Source: an uncultured Clostridium sp. (GTDB taxonomy: Bacteria > Bacillota > Clostridia > TANB77 > CAG-508). Taken from it: DNA of 36,423 nt. Both the position numbers and the translations under genes were made by a program. Of this stretch, positions 18,136-28,517 are shown one piece after another. The stretch spans positions 1 to 36,423 of the forward strand of contig CANPAC010000006.1 of assembly GCA_947571975.1 (NCBI GenBank), read 5' to 3'. The first letter of the stretch is position 1. Each line of letters opens with the position of its first letter. The notes under the pieces were generated by a model that ran no database searches, was not told the origin of the DNA, and worked only from the letters and a program-made list of their open reading frames with translations.

Positions 18136-18732
18136 TTATTTATCATTTTCATATTTTTTTCGTTTTTCTCTTCGTTTCTCTTTTTTCTTTTCTATTCTTC
18201 CCTTATAGCAAGAAATAATAACAATAACTACAATCAATAAAACTAATGTGATTTTACTTTTTAAAATGTTAATAACAATACCAAATTGATTTATCTTAAA
18301 CTGATATATTCCTTCTATTTGCTCATAAGTTATTTTTTCTTTATCTTCTGTATTATTATTATCACCCTTTGTCGTATATTTTTTCACACCATTTTCTGTT
18401 GTAATTTCTACTACTCTATGTGTTACATTAGTATGATTTTGTGTAGTTTCAAAAGATATAATATCATTTACCTTAATTTCTTCTTCTAGTACTTCTTTTA
18501 CAAAAATAGCATCACCTTTTAATATTGTTGGTTCCATACTTCCTGACATAATTACAAAACTTTTATATCCAAAAAAATCTGGTGTTTTGTTTGGATTGAT
18601 AAAAGATTTTATAATTAAAGTAAAGTTAAATATTATCATAGGAATTAATATAATATAAATTATAGCACTTATTACTCTTGTTATAGTACTAATCCTTTGT
18701 TTTTCTTTTTGAATTTTATCGATTTTGTACAT
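18136..18732 (-). CDS. SipW-type signal peptidase I
   Basis: 198 residues. ER-type (SipW) signal peptidase, which cleaves secretory signal peptides at the outer membrane face. A first membrane helix (about residues 17-42) precedes the catalytic motif MSGSMEPT (Ser65). The usual bacterial Lys is replaced by His105 in THRVVEI, the mark of the SipW class, followed by TKGDNNNTED. A second helix (about 160-177) precedes a strongly basic tail (KKKEKRREKRKK). SipW enzymes often process a few dedicated substrates such as matrix proteins; here the secreted Ig-like protein is a possible substrate (inference). Confidence 0.93.
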   Translation of the reverse strand: MYKIDKIQKEKQRISTITRVISAIIYIILIPMIIFNFTLIIKSFINPNKTPDFFGYKSFVIMSGSMEPTILKGDAIFVKEVLEEEIKVNDIISFETTQNHTNVTHRVVEITTENGVKKYTTKGDNNNTEDKEKITYEQIEGIYQFKINQFGIVINILKSKITLVLLIVVIVIISCYKGRIEKKKEKRREKRKKYENDK

Positions 18733-18756
18733 TTTTTCTCCTTTTTCTTAATACTG

Positions 18757-19332
18757 TCACATTGATTTTAGCTTTTCCTTTTCTTTTGTATAAATGTTTT
18801 TCTTTATCCATTCTTCTGTTGATTCTTTATCTATTTGTTCTATTGGTATCCATTTTACATTACTATTTTCATCTTCTTTATTATGCAATTCTTCATTTTC
18901 GTCTATTTCTATTAAATATGTAAGGTTTAAATGAATATGAGAAGACACATATTTTCCTCTTTTTATATGTCCATTTACTGTCAATACTTCAAGAGAAAAT
19001 GGCTCTTGTTTTAATATTTTTATATTTTTTACTCCTGTTTCTTCTTTTAATTCCTTAATTGCCACCTTTAGTAAATCTGCTTCCCCATCACTATGTCCAC
19101 CTGTCCAAGCCCATGATTGATAAATGTTATGATAACACATTAATATTTTTGTTTTTTGTGGATTTACTGCCCAAATAGATGCTGTAAAATGAGCAAATTC
19201 ATTTTCTCTTGTTAATATATTGTCAAATGTATCAATATATTTTAACATAATTTCTCTATCTTTTTGTTCTTGGTTGTTATATGGTTTATAATTATATATT
19301 TTTTCTCTTAAATCGTGTAAATTCATCTTCAT
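18757..19332 (-). CDS. NUDIX hydrolase
   Basis: 191 residues. The Nudix box is seen as TGGHSDGEADLLKVAIKEL then KEETGV (about residues 75-100), the GGHxDGExDLL variant common in Clostridia. The family hydrolyses nucleoside diphosphate derivatives; the substrate cannot be told. It lies 24 bases from sipW and 9 from metK on the same strand, so it is probably cotranscribed with metK upstream. Start at 19332; an ATG two codons on is also possible. Confidence 0.9.
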   Translation of the reverse strand: MKMNLHDLREKIYNYKPYNNQEQKDREIMLKYIDTFDNILTRENEFAHFTASIWAVNPQKTKILMCYHNIYQSWAWTGGHSDGEADLLKVAIKELKEETGVKNIKILKQEPFSLEVLTVNGHIKRGKYVSSHIHLNLTYLIEIDENEELHNKEDENSNVKWIPIEQIDKESTEEWIKKNIYTKEKEKLKSM

Positions 19333-19341
19333 TTACTTCCT

Positions 19342-20452
19342 TTACATTTTGATTATTCTCTCCCAAGGCAACTCTTCTTTTCCAAAATGTCCATAATTAG
19401 TTGTTTTAGAATATATTGGTTGTTTTAATTCAAGATATTTTATAATGCCATCTGGTGTTAAATCAAATTTTTCTTTAATAAGTGCTACTAATTCTTCTTC
19501 AGTTTTTGTTCCTGTTCTAAAGGTATTAACACATACAGATAACGGTTCTTTCATTCCTATAGCATAAGAAACTTGAATTTCACATTTTTTAGCATATCCA
19601 TTTGCTACAATGTTTTTCGCAATATGACGCATCATATATGCTCCGCTACGATCTACTTTACTTGGGTCTTTACCTGAAAAAGCCCCTCCTCCATGACATG
19701 CATATCCACCATATGTATCTACTATAATTTTTCTACCTGTTAATCCTGTATCACCTAAAGGTCCACCTATTACAAATTTTCCAGTTGGATTAATATAGAT
19801 ATTTGTATTTTCGTCTATCATGTTTTCTGGTACTGTTTGTTTTATTACTTTTTCTATAATATCTTTTTTTATTTGTTCTTGTTTGATTTCTGCTTCATGC
19901 TGAGTAGAAATTAATATAGTTTCAATTCTTTTAGGTTTGTTGTCCTCATATTCGACTGTTACTTGTGTTTTTCCATCTGGTCGCAAATATGAAATTATTT
20001 TGTTTTTTCGTACTTCTGTCAATTTTCTAGCTAATTTGTGTGCTAGACTAATGGCATATGGCATATAGTTTTCAGTTTCATCAGAAGCAAACCCGAAACA
20101 TAATTCCTTGGTCTCCAGCTCCTCCTACATCTACTCCCATTGCTATGTCTGGGCTTTGTTTTGTTATATTTATATCTATTTGACAGGTTTCTGGGTCAAT
20201 ATCAATATTGCTATCACCATAACCAATGTTTTTTATAGTTTTTCTTACAATTGTTTCGTAATCTATTTCACCTTTAAAGGTAATTTGTCCTGCTAATGTT
20301 ATTTTATTGCTAGAAGCAAATGTTTCTACTGCTACTCTAGCATTTTTGTCTTGTTTTATACATTCATCTAATATTGAATCTGATATTGTATCACATAATT
20401 TATCTGGATGTCCTTCTGTTACACTTTCTGATGTAAAGTAATATTTTTTCAT
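19342..20452 (-). CDS. metK: S-adenosylmethionine synthetase, needs a +1 shift at CGG
   Basis: 369 residues after joining, close to the usual MetK length. It makes S-adenosylmethionine from methionine and ATP, normally essential. Visible: [20 protein letters not shown] at the N-terminus, [12 protein letters not shown] (the conserved GDQGIMFGYA motif), [14 protein letters not shown], the [20 protein letters not shown]-loop-like region, and [20 protein letters not shown]. The zero frame stops at codon 124. Skipping the C of CGG at 20093-20095 gives [20 protein letters not shown] and restores the middle and C-terminal domains. No second metK is visible in the window. Confidence 0.95.
20093..20095 (-). 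other. Recoding site 4: CGG in metK
   Basis: Zero frame ATG TTT CGG GTT TGC TTC TGA stops. The +1 reading TTT GGG TTT GCT restores the conserved GIMFGFA glycine. This is the only site where the glycine codon is GGG. CGG is codon 120. Confidence 0.93.
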
Positions 20453-20522
20453 TTTAATCCCATTCCTTTCAAGGTATACACACTAGTTGATTAGAAAATT
20501 CTTAGCTGTTTTAATATATACT

Positions 20523-20551
20523 ATTATGGCATTTTTTGTAAAAAAAGTCAA
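20523..20551 (-). promoter_or_regulatory. metK promoter
   Basis: Minus-strand TTGACT (20546-20551), a 17-base spacer and CATAAT (20523-20528), about 70 bases upstream of the metK start. No SAM riboswitch fold was recognised in the short leader. Confidence 0.65.
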
Positions 20552-20640
20552 GAAAATTTCAAGTTTAGACTTTTTGAAAAAGAATGTATAATAAATAATA
20601 TAAATATTAAAATACAAGTATAATGTAAGAGTTATGAAAT

Positions 20641-20705
20641 AAAAAATGCCTAGGTGACAACGTACTTAACATACGTTTAGCATTCAGCTACCATACCTAA
20701 GTCTT
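20641..20705 (-). ncRNA. Possible three-way-junction RNA element with U-tail, 3' of the pilin-like gene
   Basis: Read on the minus strand, an outer stem CTTAGGT / ACCTAGG encloses two hairpins, TAGC-TGAAT-GCTA and ACGTA-TGTTAAG-TACGT, and is followed by GCATTTTTTATTT. It starts about 55 bases past the stop at 20759. It serves at least as an intrinsic terminator. The branched form is unusual for a terminator and matches no riboswitch class I know. The rest of 20453-20758 holds only the metK promoter and AT-rich sequence. Confidence 0.5.
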
Positions 20706-20758
20706 ACTAGAATTATTTTAACATATAAAAATATATGTCAAATTTCAAAGCTTATTTT

Positions 20759-22856
20759 TTATTCCTTTTCTAATTCCCATTTTAAAATTATATATCCATT
20801 ATTTATATTATTTTTATCTAAAGCAAATGCTTCTCCTAAAGTATCTACTGCTATTTGTTGTTTTAAAGATTCATCATTTGCACCTGTTCCTCCATAAGTA
20901 TTATCTCCTATACAAGCTTTTGAATAAAAACAATTATTTATACTTCTATTATTATTATCATCATATCCTAATATTTGGCCTGCTTGACTACTTCCTTGAA
21001 TATTTCCTTTGTTATAACAATTATTAATAATCACTTGTGTTAATGGCTCTTCATCTTGTTTATCATCTCTTGAGACACCAACCATTCCTCCTGCCCTTCT
21101 ATTGTCTGTTTTTATTTCTCCAGTGTTATAGCAATTATTTATTGTAACCTTATATCCATTGCGCACAAAGCCAACCATACCACCTATAGACATTCCAGGA
21201 GCTTTAACATCTCCTTTGTTAACACATTTTTCTATAGTAATAGATTTTTGTGGTGTAATCTTTTCACTAGCACTAATACCACCAATTATTCCTCCAGTTT
21301 GAGCACTATCCACATTAGATCCAAATGTTGATATTACACTTGCTTCATTTTTACATTCACTTATGTTTCCATTCATATTATATATAGAACTAGTAATTCC
21401 CCCTGCACAAGCTTTTCCAGACACATTGATAATTCCCTTATTTAAACAATTGCTAATTACCATTGTACCTGTGACTTCTGAAAAATCTCCTGCTAATCCT
21501 ATAATTCCTCCACCACGACCACTAGAAACTGAAGAAATTTCTGCATAATTATTACAATTCTGTACAGTTCCTTGAACTTTTTGCCACCCAATAACTCCCC
21601 CTGTAATACAATTACCTGTTATTTTATTATGATTATTACATCCATCTATTGTAATGTCATTTGCTTCTGATTCACCTATAATTCCTCCAACAGGTACACT
21701 TCCAGTAATTTGTCCATGATTGTCACATTTTGTTACTGATACTCCTTGTATATTTTCTATTTTTGCTACTACTCCTCCTGTTGACTCTACATTAGTTAGT
21801 GATATTACTTCTGCTGTAGAATTATTAGTTACAGTTGCATAATTTGTAACACTTTCTATTGTTCCTCTACTTACTGCACATACTCCTGCAATGTTTTCGC
21901 CATTTCCTATAACTTCTCCTTTTACTGTTACATTTTTTATTGTTCCTTCATTTGTTCTAAATAATGCTTGATTTCCTTCATTACTATTTATATATAAATT
22001 GTCTATTACATTTCCTTCTCCATCAAACTCTCCTTTAAAACTATTACTTGCTGTTCCTATTGGTGTCCATGCTGTTCTTCCTAAGTCAATACTTTCACTT
22101 TTTACTAAAACTGTTTTTCCTTCATAATTATTTCCACTATTTACATTATCTCTAAACTTTTCTAGTTCTGCTTTTGTTTTTATTGTATTATCTTCTATTG
22201 TTATTTCATTTGATTTACTTGTTTTTTCTGTATCATAGTTTACTTCTACATAAGCGTCTACTTCTCCAAATATTGTTGTGTATTCATATGTGTAATTTGT
22301 TTTTGTTGTTTTGCTACTTCTTTCTACCTCTTGTCCTTCTACATATACAACATATTCTATTGTTCTTCCTTGTACGTGGTTTGCTACTGCTGTTATGCTT
22401 ACCTTTTTATCTTTTATTTCTCCTGCACTTATATTTACTACTATATCTTCTAATTTTTCTCCTGCTTTTCTTATATATACTACTTCTTTTTCTGTTACAT
22501 GGAATGTATATCCTTCTTTTGTTATTACTTCTATTACGGTTTCTTCTCTTTCTACTTTTTGAGCATCTTTGAAATTATCATCTATTTTAATTTTTTCTTT
22601 GCATTCTTCTAATTGTTCTTCTAATGTTTTATTTGTTAAGTAATTTTCTGTTTTTACTCCTTGCCATATTAGTTCTAATTGTTCTTTATATCCTTTTATT
22701 ATTGTTTCTTCTTTTGCTGTATTTGCTTTTCCGAAGGATTCCATTATCTCCAATTAAACTTGCTATACTTATTCCTGCTAATATTAATAAAACTATTATT
22801 GTTATAACTAATGCTATTAGTGTTATTCCTTTTTCTTTTTTAGAAACTTTTTTCAT
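20759..22856 (-). CDS. Pilin-like surface protein with GLUG-type repeats, needs a +1 shift at CGG
   Basis: 698 residues after joining. The N-terminus is a type IV pilin-like prepilin helix: basic KKVSKKEKG then ITLIALVITIIVLLILAG. ATG at 22856 follows GGTAGG. The zero frame ends at 56 codons. Skipping the C of CGG at 22731-22733 gives GDNGILGKANTAKEETIIKG, the usual continuation in this family. Residues about 200-690 are repeats of the GLUG/beta-helix type (FKGEFDGEGNVIDNLYI, GTIKNVTVKGEVIGNGENIA, GGIIGESEANDITIDGCNN), as in M26 peptidases and adhesins. Probably a surface pseudopilin or adhesin. It shares a promoter sequence with the second pilin-like gene at 35797. Confidence 0.85.
22731..22733 (-). 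other. Recoding site 5: CGG in the GLUG-repeat pilin-like gene
   Basis: Zero frame ATC CTT CGG AAA AGC; +1 reading CTT GGA AAA GCA AAT gives GDNGILGKAN. CGG is codon 42, right after the membrane helix. Confidence 0.88.
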
Positions 22857-22934
22857 TTCTTTTCCTACCTCTCCGTTTTTTCTTTTGTTTATTGTTTCCT
22901 TTTTTGTTTCTTATATTCGTTTTCTTTTTAGTCA

Positions 22935-23033
22935 TAAAAAAATAGACACAATTCACACCTATATTTTATCATAAGTGTGAATTATGTCAAGATAGTGTAC
23001 GCTCTTATTTCCACTTTATTTTTTAATCTAATT
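22935..23033 (-). promoter_or_regulatory. Promoter with overlapping dyad, copy 1 (pilin-like gene 22856)
   Basis: TTGACA (22985-22990), a 16-base spacer and TAAAAT (22963-22968). A 14-bp dyad GACACAATTCACAC (22945-22958) / GTGTGAATTATGTC (22975-22988) spans both boxes, and a T7 run follows on the minus strand. The block, including an upstream AAAAAATAAAGTGGAAATAA-like tract, is repeated upstream of the gene at 35797 (35955-36040). It could be a promoter-operator, or the terminator of the upstream ABC gene, or both. Confidence 0.6.
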
Positions 23034-23044
23034 ATATCTTACAA

Positions 23045-25655
23045 TTATTCTGTTCTTAATGCCTCTACTGGGTCTTTTTTACTAGCCATTTTTGATGGTA
23101 TCAATCCCGCTATCATAGTAAGAAGCATGCTAATAACAACTAAAACAACGCCAGCAACAGGTGGAACCATACAATTTACAGTAACTCCTGCTAAACTATA
23201 TATCAAGCTGTTAATTGGTATTGTCAACAAAACAGTAATTCCTATTCCTAATATACCAGATATTAAACCTACAATAAACGTTTCTGCATTAAACACTCTT
23301 GAAATATCTTTTTTAGACGCTCCTATTGCTCTTAAAATTCCAATTTCCTTAGTTCTTTCTAATACAGAAATATAAGTAATAATTCCTATCATAATAGAAG
23401 AAACAATTAATGAAATTGCAACAAATGCAATTAAAACATAACTAATAGTATCAATAATCTGGCTAACTGATTTCATCATTATTCCAACCATATCAGTGTA
23501 ATTAATAACATTTGCTTCTTTTCCCTCATCTTTTTGCTTTTGATTGTAATTTTCAATAGCATCTGCTATTTTATCTTTTGCTTCAAAGTTTTTAGGATAA
23601 ATTTTAATAGATGTTGGATTTTCTATATCTATAGCTGCTAATTTTTCTAAGTTTTTTTCATAACTTGCATCTTTGTTAGCTGTATATGTTTCCATCATTT
23701 TAGCAATTTCTTCACTACTTAATCTGCTCATTGCCATTCTTTGTTCTTGACTTAAATTTCCCATACTGTAATTTTCTTTTTCTTCTTCAGTTGGAAATTT
23801 CAAACCAGAAAATACATTAGTTTCTTCATCTTCTTTTTGTTCTTTTACAATCTCAGATTCATTTGATTTATTAATTACATATTCTTTTAACTTTTTAGTA
23901 TATCCTATTCCACTTGTTACAGCAGTTGATGCAACACTTTCTTCATTTTGTTTTATAATTCCTACAATTTTAATACTTTCAGCTTCTCTAATTTTTTCTT
24001 TTATATAATCATCATTGTCTTCTTGATTAATCCATAAACCATTTTCTTTTTTATAATAGTCTGAATTTAATAATAGTTTAAAAGATAAATTTAATAATTG
24101 GTCATAAGTATAAGATGTAGTATCTTCTACTTCTTCTATTTTCTCTCCGTTTTCTACTGCTTTCCACTTGTCTTTTAATTCTTTTTGGTCTTTCAATCCT
24201 AAAGAATATAAAGTATAATCATCAATTCTACCATCTTCTTTTAAAATCAAAACTACTTCATTATGTTCTTTAGGCCAACTCCCCTTTACTAAATCAAATT
24301 GTGACTCTAATAAAGTTTGATTGTCTAACATTTCAATCCATATGTCTGTATTTGTCATCATCGAACTTCCAAACATAGAAGCAACTGATGAGTTGTTAGA
24401 AGCTTCTATCATCTCTCCCATGCCAAAAGCGTTCATTACAGTACTTGGGTTTACCTTTACAATTCCATCATCTGTATTTTCTTTGTATAGATTTATTTTT
24501 AAATTATATCCATATTCTATGCTATTACTATTGTTTGTAATTTCATTATTTCCTTGCTCTAAATATTTTTTTAGTTCTGCTAAATTATTGCTTTCCTTTT
24601 TATTAGAAAGGGTTGTTATCATTTCATTCATAATATCTGCTGAATAGACTTTTCCTTCTTCTTGATTTTCTGCTTTTTCAGAAGTTCCCATCATAGATTG
24701 CATCATACTAGACATATCAATAGTTGATTCTTCAATTGTAATAGGATAAGAGGAAAGTGTATCTTCTTCTACTTTGTTGATATAGTTTTGTACTCCTGTT
24801 GAAATAGCTAAAATAAGCGCTATTCCTATAATTCCAATGCTTCCTGCAAAAGATGTTAGTAAAGTTCTTCCTTTTTTAGTCATTAAATTATTTAAGCTTA
24901 ATCGTAAAGCTGTAAAGAATTTCATTGATGTTCTTCCTGTTTTAGCTTTTGTTTCTTCTTTTTCTTGGTCTTCTTTAGTAAATGGCTTAGAGTCATCTGT
25001 AATTACACCATCTAATATTTTTACAATTCTAGTAGAATATTTTTCTGCTAATTCAGGATTATGTGTAACCATAACAATTAATTTGTCTTTTGATATTTCT
25101 TTTAGGATTTCCATAATCTGTACACTGGTTTGTGTATCTAATGCTCCGAGTTGGTTCATCAGCTAAAATTATATCTGGATTATTTACCAATGCTCTTGCA
25201 ATTGCTACCCTTTGCATTTGACCACCAGATAACTGATTTGGTTTTTTATGAATTTGCTCCTTTAGTCCTACATCTTCTAAAGCTTTAATTGCTCTTTGTT
25301 TCCTTTCTTTTTTAGATACTCCAGAAATTGTTAATGCTAGTTCTACATTTGATAAAATAGTCTGATGTGGTATCAAGTTATAACTCTGGAACACGAACCC
25401 AATTGAATAGTTACGGTAAGCATCCCAATCTTTGTTTTTGAATTTTTTAGTAGATTTTCCATTTATAATTAAATCCCCTGATGTGTATCTATCTAGCCCT
25501 CCTATAATATTTAATAATGTGGTCTTTCCACATCCACTTTGACCTAATATAGATACAAATTCGTTTTTCCTAAATTCAATATCTATTCCTTTTAGAGCTT
25601 TTACGGCTGTATCTCCTGATAAATAGTCTTTAGTTATTTTTTCTAATTTTAACAT
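23045..25655 (-). CDS. ABC transporter, fused ATPase and FtsX/MacB-type permease, needs a +1 shift at CGG
   Basis: 869 residues after joining. ATPase: Walker A GQSGCGKTT (about 37-45), Q-loop FVFQSYNLIP, signature LSGGQMQRVAIARAL, Walker B IILADEPTGALD, H-loop VMVTHNPE. After about residue 260 comes a permease with an N-terminal helix (SFAGSIGIIGIALILAI), a large outer domain (about 310-690), and three C-terminal helices of FtsX type (ERTKEIGILRAIGASKKDIS). Such fused pumps usually act in peptide or antibiotic export or in envelope sensing. The zero frame stops at 198 codons; skipping the C of CGG at 25146-25148 restores DEPTGALD. The reading starting MNQLGALDT at 25159 is a shadow start. Confidence 0.93.
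25146..25148 (-). other. Recoding site 6: CGG in the ABC transporter gene
   Basis: Zero frame GAA CCA ACT CGG AGC ATT AGA; +1 reading ACT GGA GCA TTA GAT restores the near-invariant DEPTGALD after Walker B. CGG is codon 170. Confidence 0.93.
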
Positions 25656-25727
25656 TATCTTTCTCCTTTCATTAATCTTTTAACTTTAAATAAATTACAG
25701 CTAAGTAATACCTTTTGTTACGTCCTT

Positions 25728-25750
25728 AAAATCCCTAAAAGTGGGATTTT
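25728..25750. repeat. REP-like hairpin fragment related to the 28.5-kb foldback element
   Basis: AAAATCCC-TAAAAGT-GGGATTTT hairpin flanked by CGTCCTT and AGGGCACAATCC. The left part of the foldback element at 28560-28603 carries the same kind of sequence (ACGTTCCTTAAAATCCC ... AGGGATTAGGGGACAGTCC), so it may be a remnant of the same family. The remainder of 25656-25839 shows nothing else. Confidence 0.45.
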
Positions 25751-25839
25751 AGGGCACAATCCTCCCTTCTAATCCCACTTTTATTATATTCTTTTAAAGT
25801 TAGCCTAATATGAATAATTTTATAAAAGTCTTTTCTTAC

Positions 25840-27786
25840 TTATGGCTTTTTAAATAGTTTATTAAATATTCCTTTATTATTTCTTTTATTTGCTCTTTGT
25901 ATTGCTGCTTTTCTTCTACTATTTGCAATTAATGCATCTAAGCTTTCTTCATCATCAAAAGAAATTACTGTTGGACTAGCTATTCTTCTATGTCTTTCAT
26001 AGTCATCATCATATTTATATTCATATACATTTTCATAGTCATCATCATCATCTAAAAATGTATTTCTATATTTATCATTAAAGGTATCATGATTATAAGC
26101 TTTATAATCATCTTCTTCCTCTTCTGTTTCTTCTTTATTAGTTATTTTATATTTATTATAAACAGCTGCTTTTTCTTCTTTAGGTTCTTTATATGAAGGT
26201 TTTTCTATTTTTTCTTCCTTTTTGTCTTCTTCATAATCATCTTCTTTATTTTCTTCTTCAATTTCTTCGTCTTCGTATTCTTCGTCATCTTCATAATCTT
26301 CTTCGTCGTAATCTTCTTCCTCTAATTCGTTGTCATCTTCATAATATTCTTCTTGCTCATCATTATTTTCTTCTTCCCTGTAATCTTCGATTTTATATTG
26401 ATGATATTTGCTTTCTTCTTCATAGTCGTCTTCATCTTCATATTCTTCTTGTTCTAGTTCGTCATAGTCTTCTTCTTCATAATCAGCTTCTTGATATTTA
26501 CCATTTTCATCATATTTGATTTGTTTAAACTGTTCTTCACTCTTTTCTTTGCTGTATCTTTTAACTTCTTTTACTGCTTCTTCTTCCTCATCAACTTCCT
26601 CAATTTTATATTCTGACAAGTCTCTATTGAATTTTTTAGAAACTTCCTCTTGGAATACATTATATATATTTTTTATTCCTTCTATTCTCCAATAATTTGA
26701 GTTTATTACAGTTCCCATGCTGATATTAACATTGTTTACTTCTTGTTCAAAGTTCTTTTCTTTATCTTCTATGTGTTGTAAATATGTTTTATTATATAGT
26801 TGATTATATCCTTTTTTTGTAGAACGATTGTTGATTTCTCTCATAATTAATTCATATAATTTTTCAATTTGCATAATGTCTAGTTCAAAATTGTTGCAAG
26901 CATCTATCATCATTCTTTTATGTGCTCTTTCTCCACTTATCGACGTCATTCTTTCATAGTCTAAAAATGCTACAATATATTCTCTTTCTGCATTTAGAAA
27001 AGCTAATTTTACACTTGTATCACGGAATGTTTTTTGATATTTGTTTAATCGAATTGCTTCACTATCTGGTTCTGCTAATAACTTTTTCATTTTGTCATAT
27101 ACTTGAATATAACATTCTGCTTCTTTTTCTGCAATGTCAATTCTTGCTTTTATTGCTCTTTTTAAGACTTCCTGATTAAACTTCACTCTTTCATTTTTAC
27201 CGTTTTTAATCATTATAGCTAGTGCTTCTTGCTTAATTTGTTCTTTTTCAAAATTAATAAAATCCTTTAAACTTACTACATCTTTTACATCAATTTCTTC
27301 AAATTCTGCATTCATTTTTTCAATATAACTAATATGATTTGCTTCTCCAATTCTTCTTGCTTTTTCACATTTATTTCTATTTACTTGTTTTCTTGAAAAA
27401 TCTGCTAAATACTTAATAAAATCTATTCTAATGTCTTTTAACTTTTCTTGGTTTTTATCTATCGTTTCTTCTATTCTCTTTAATTTAATCTCTAATACTT
27501 CTGCTTCTTCTCCTAATTCTGTAAATAGTTGGGCTCTTTCTTCTTCTAAACGTTTATTAGCTTTGTACAATTTTGATTGTTCTTCTTGTAAGTTTTCTAT
27601 TTCTTTTGCTATGTCATCAAATTCTTGTATTACTTCTAACTCTTTTTCTGTTACATTTTGATAGTTTTCTATTTCTTGAATTAGTTCGTTGTAGTTTTCA
27701 CTATTTTTCTTCAAGTTATAGTCTTTATTAAGTTTTAAGATTTTTTCCATATATCTCTCTAAAACAATAGCACTTCTTTCATACAT
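25840..27786 (-). CDS. Coiled-coil protein with long acidic tract, unknown function
   Basis: 648 residues, start preceded by GGAGG. Residues 1-350 are predicted long coiled coil (ENLQEEQSKLYKANKRLEEE; LEIKLKRIEETIDKNQEKL). About 400-560 is a tract dominated by Glu/Asp/Tyr (EEDYDEEDYEDDEEYEDEE), and the tail (about 610-648) is basic (RRKAAIQRANKRNNKG). There is no membrane helix or signal peptide. I do not recognise the family. It follows the membrane protein gene by 33 bases, so the two are probably one operon. It may be a scaffold or cytoskeletal-type protein, by composition only. Confidence 0.75.
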   Translation of the reverse strand: MYERSAIVLERYMEKILKLNKDYNLKKNSENYNELIQEIENYQNVTEKELEVIQEFDDIAKEIENLQEEQSKLYKANKRLEEERAQLFTELGEEAEVLEIKLKRIEETIDKNQEKLKDIRIDFIKYLADFSRKQVNRNKCEKARRIGEANHISYIEKMNAEFEEIDVKDVVSLKDFINFEKEQIKQEALAIMIKNGKNERVKFNQEVLKRAIKARIDIAEKEAECYIQVYDKMKKLLAEPDSEAIRLNKYQKTFRDTSVKLAFLNAEREYIVAFLDYERMTSISGERAHKRMMIDACNNFELDIMQIEKLYELIMREINNRSTKKGYNQLYNKTYLQHIEDKEKNFEQEVNNVNISMGTVINSNYWRIEGIKNIYNVFQEEVSKKFNRDLSEYKIEEVDEEEEAVKEVKRYSKEKSEEQFKQIKYDENGKYQEADYEEEDYDELEQEEYEDEDDYEEESKYHQYKIEDYREEENNDEQEEYYEDDNELEEEDYDEEDYEDDEEYEDEEIEEENKEDDYEEDKKEEKIEKPSYKEPKEEKAAVYNKYKITNKEETEEEEDDYKAYNHDTFNDKYRNTFLDDDDDYENVYEYKYDDDYERHRRIASPTVISFDDEESLDALIANSRRKAAIQRANKRNNKGIFNKLFKKP

Positions 27787-27819
27787 TTTGCTGTAACCTC
27801 CAAAATTCTACATTTATTT

Positions 27820-28437
27820 CTATTCACTTTCTTTCGCAAGTTTCATTTTTTCTACTTTATATATAGCAAATGCTATTAAAACTCCTATTGAAGCTGTTAT
27901 CAATTGTGTCATTCCCATAGCATTTTGTAAATTGCTAATTAATTTATCAGGAAATACTTTTACTAAATTCAATATTTCAAAAAATCCAAAAATTACAGAT
28001 ACTTTAGCTATAACTCCAATTACTCCTGCTAAGAAATAATTTTGTTTTTTGTTTAGCATAATAAATTTATAGGCATAAACCAAAGCAAAATTTCCTAACC
28101 ATATTGCTGGTATCATATAAACCATATAAGTTGACGCCGTTCTAAATACATATCCACTTAATATAGTAGAAATACTTGGCATTGTTACAATTCCTATTAT
28201 TTTTTTCCATCCTTTTATATTAATAGCAGAAACAACTAATGCCATGTTTACAATAGAGCCTACTATAATTTGTGAATTAGCTGTAATTACACTTTGTGCT
28301 CCAAATATTGCTTTAATTAGTTGTGCTAAAAATGTAGGTACTAAAAAAGCAATTATTCCTAATATAATGGCTTGTATTTTATCTATTTTATCCGAAAAAT
28401 TGTAAATTCTTTGGTTTATTGTATTCTCTTTTTCCAT
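27820..28437 (-). CDS. Six-helix integral membrane protein, unknown function
   Basis: 205 residues with about six hydrophobic segments (AIILGIIAFLVPTFLAQLI; IIVGSIVNMALVVSAI; MVYMIPAIWLGNFALVYAY; FLAGVIGVIAKVSVIFGFF; ITASIGVLIAFAIYKV) and charged ends. The shape resembles small transporter S-components, but no signature supports a substrate. Start follows GAGGG. First gene of a likely two-gene operon with the coiled-coil protein. Confidence 0.7.
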   Translation of the reverse strand: MEKENTINQRIYNFSDKIDKIQAIILGIIAFLVPTFLAQLIKAIFGAQSVITANSQIIVGSIVNMALVVSAINIKGWKKIIGIVTMPSISTILSGYVFRTASTYMVYMIPAIWLGNFALVYAYKFIMLNKKQNYFLAGVIGVIAKVSVIFGFFEILNLVKVFPDKLISNLQNAMGMTQLITASIGVLIAFAIYKVEKMKLAKESE

Positions 28438-28468
28438 TTCGTTTCCCTCTTTCTTTTTTTCATTTCTT

Positions 28469-28497
28469 ATTATATCGAAAAAAAATGAAAAAGTCTA
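28469..28497 (-). promoter_or_regulatory. Promoter of the membrane protein/coiled-coil operon
   Basis: Minus-strand TAGACT (28492-28497), 17 bases, perfect TATAAT (28469-28474), about 30 bases upstream of the ATG at 28437. Confidence 0.6.
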
Positions 28498-28517
28498 TAG
28501 AAAAACAAAAATATTTT

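Noticed and set aside
20453..20758. SAM riboswitch upstream of metK
   Set aside because: The structured element at 20641-20705 lies upstream of the metK promoter and has a terminator-like tail; it shows no SAM-I, SAM-II or SMK signature.
25059..25159. Separate permease gene starting MNQLGALDT
   Set aside because: The sequence is the middle of an ABC ATPase domain (D-loop and H-loop); it cannot be an independent start.
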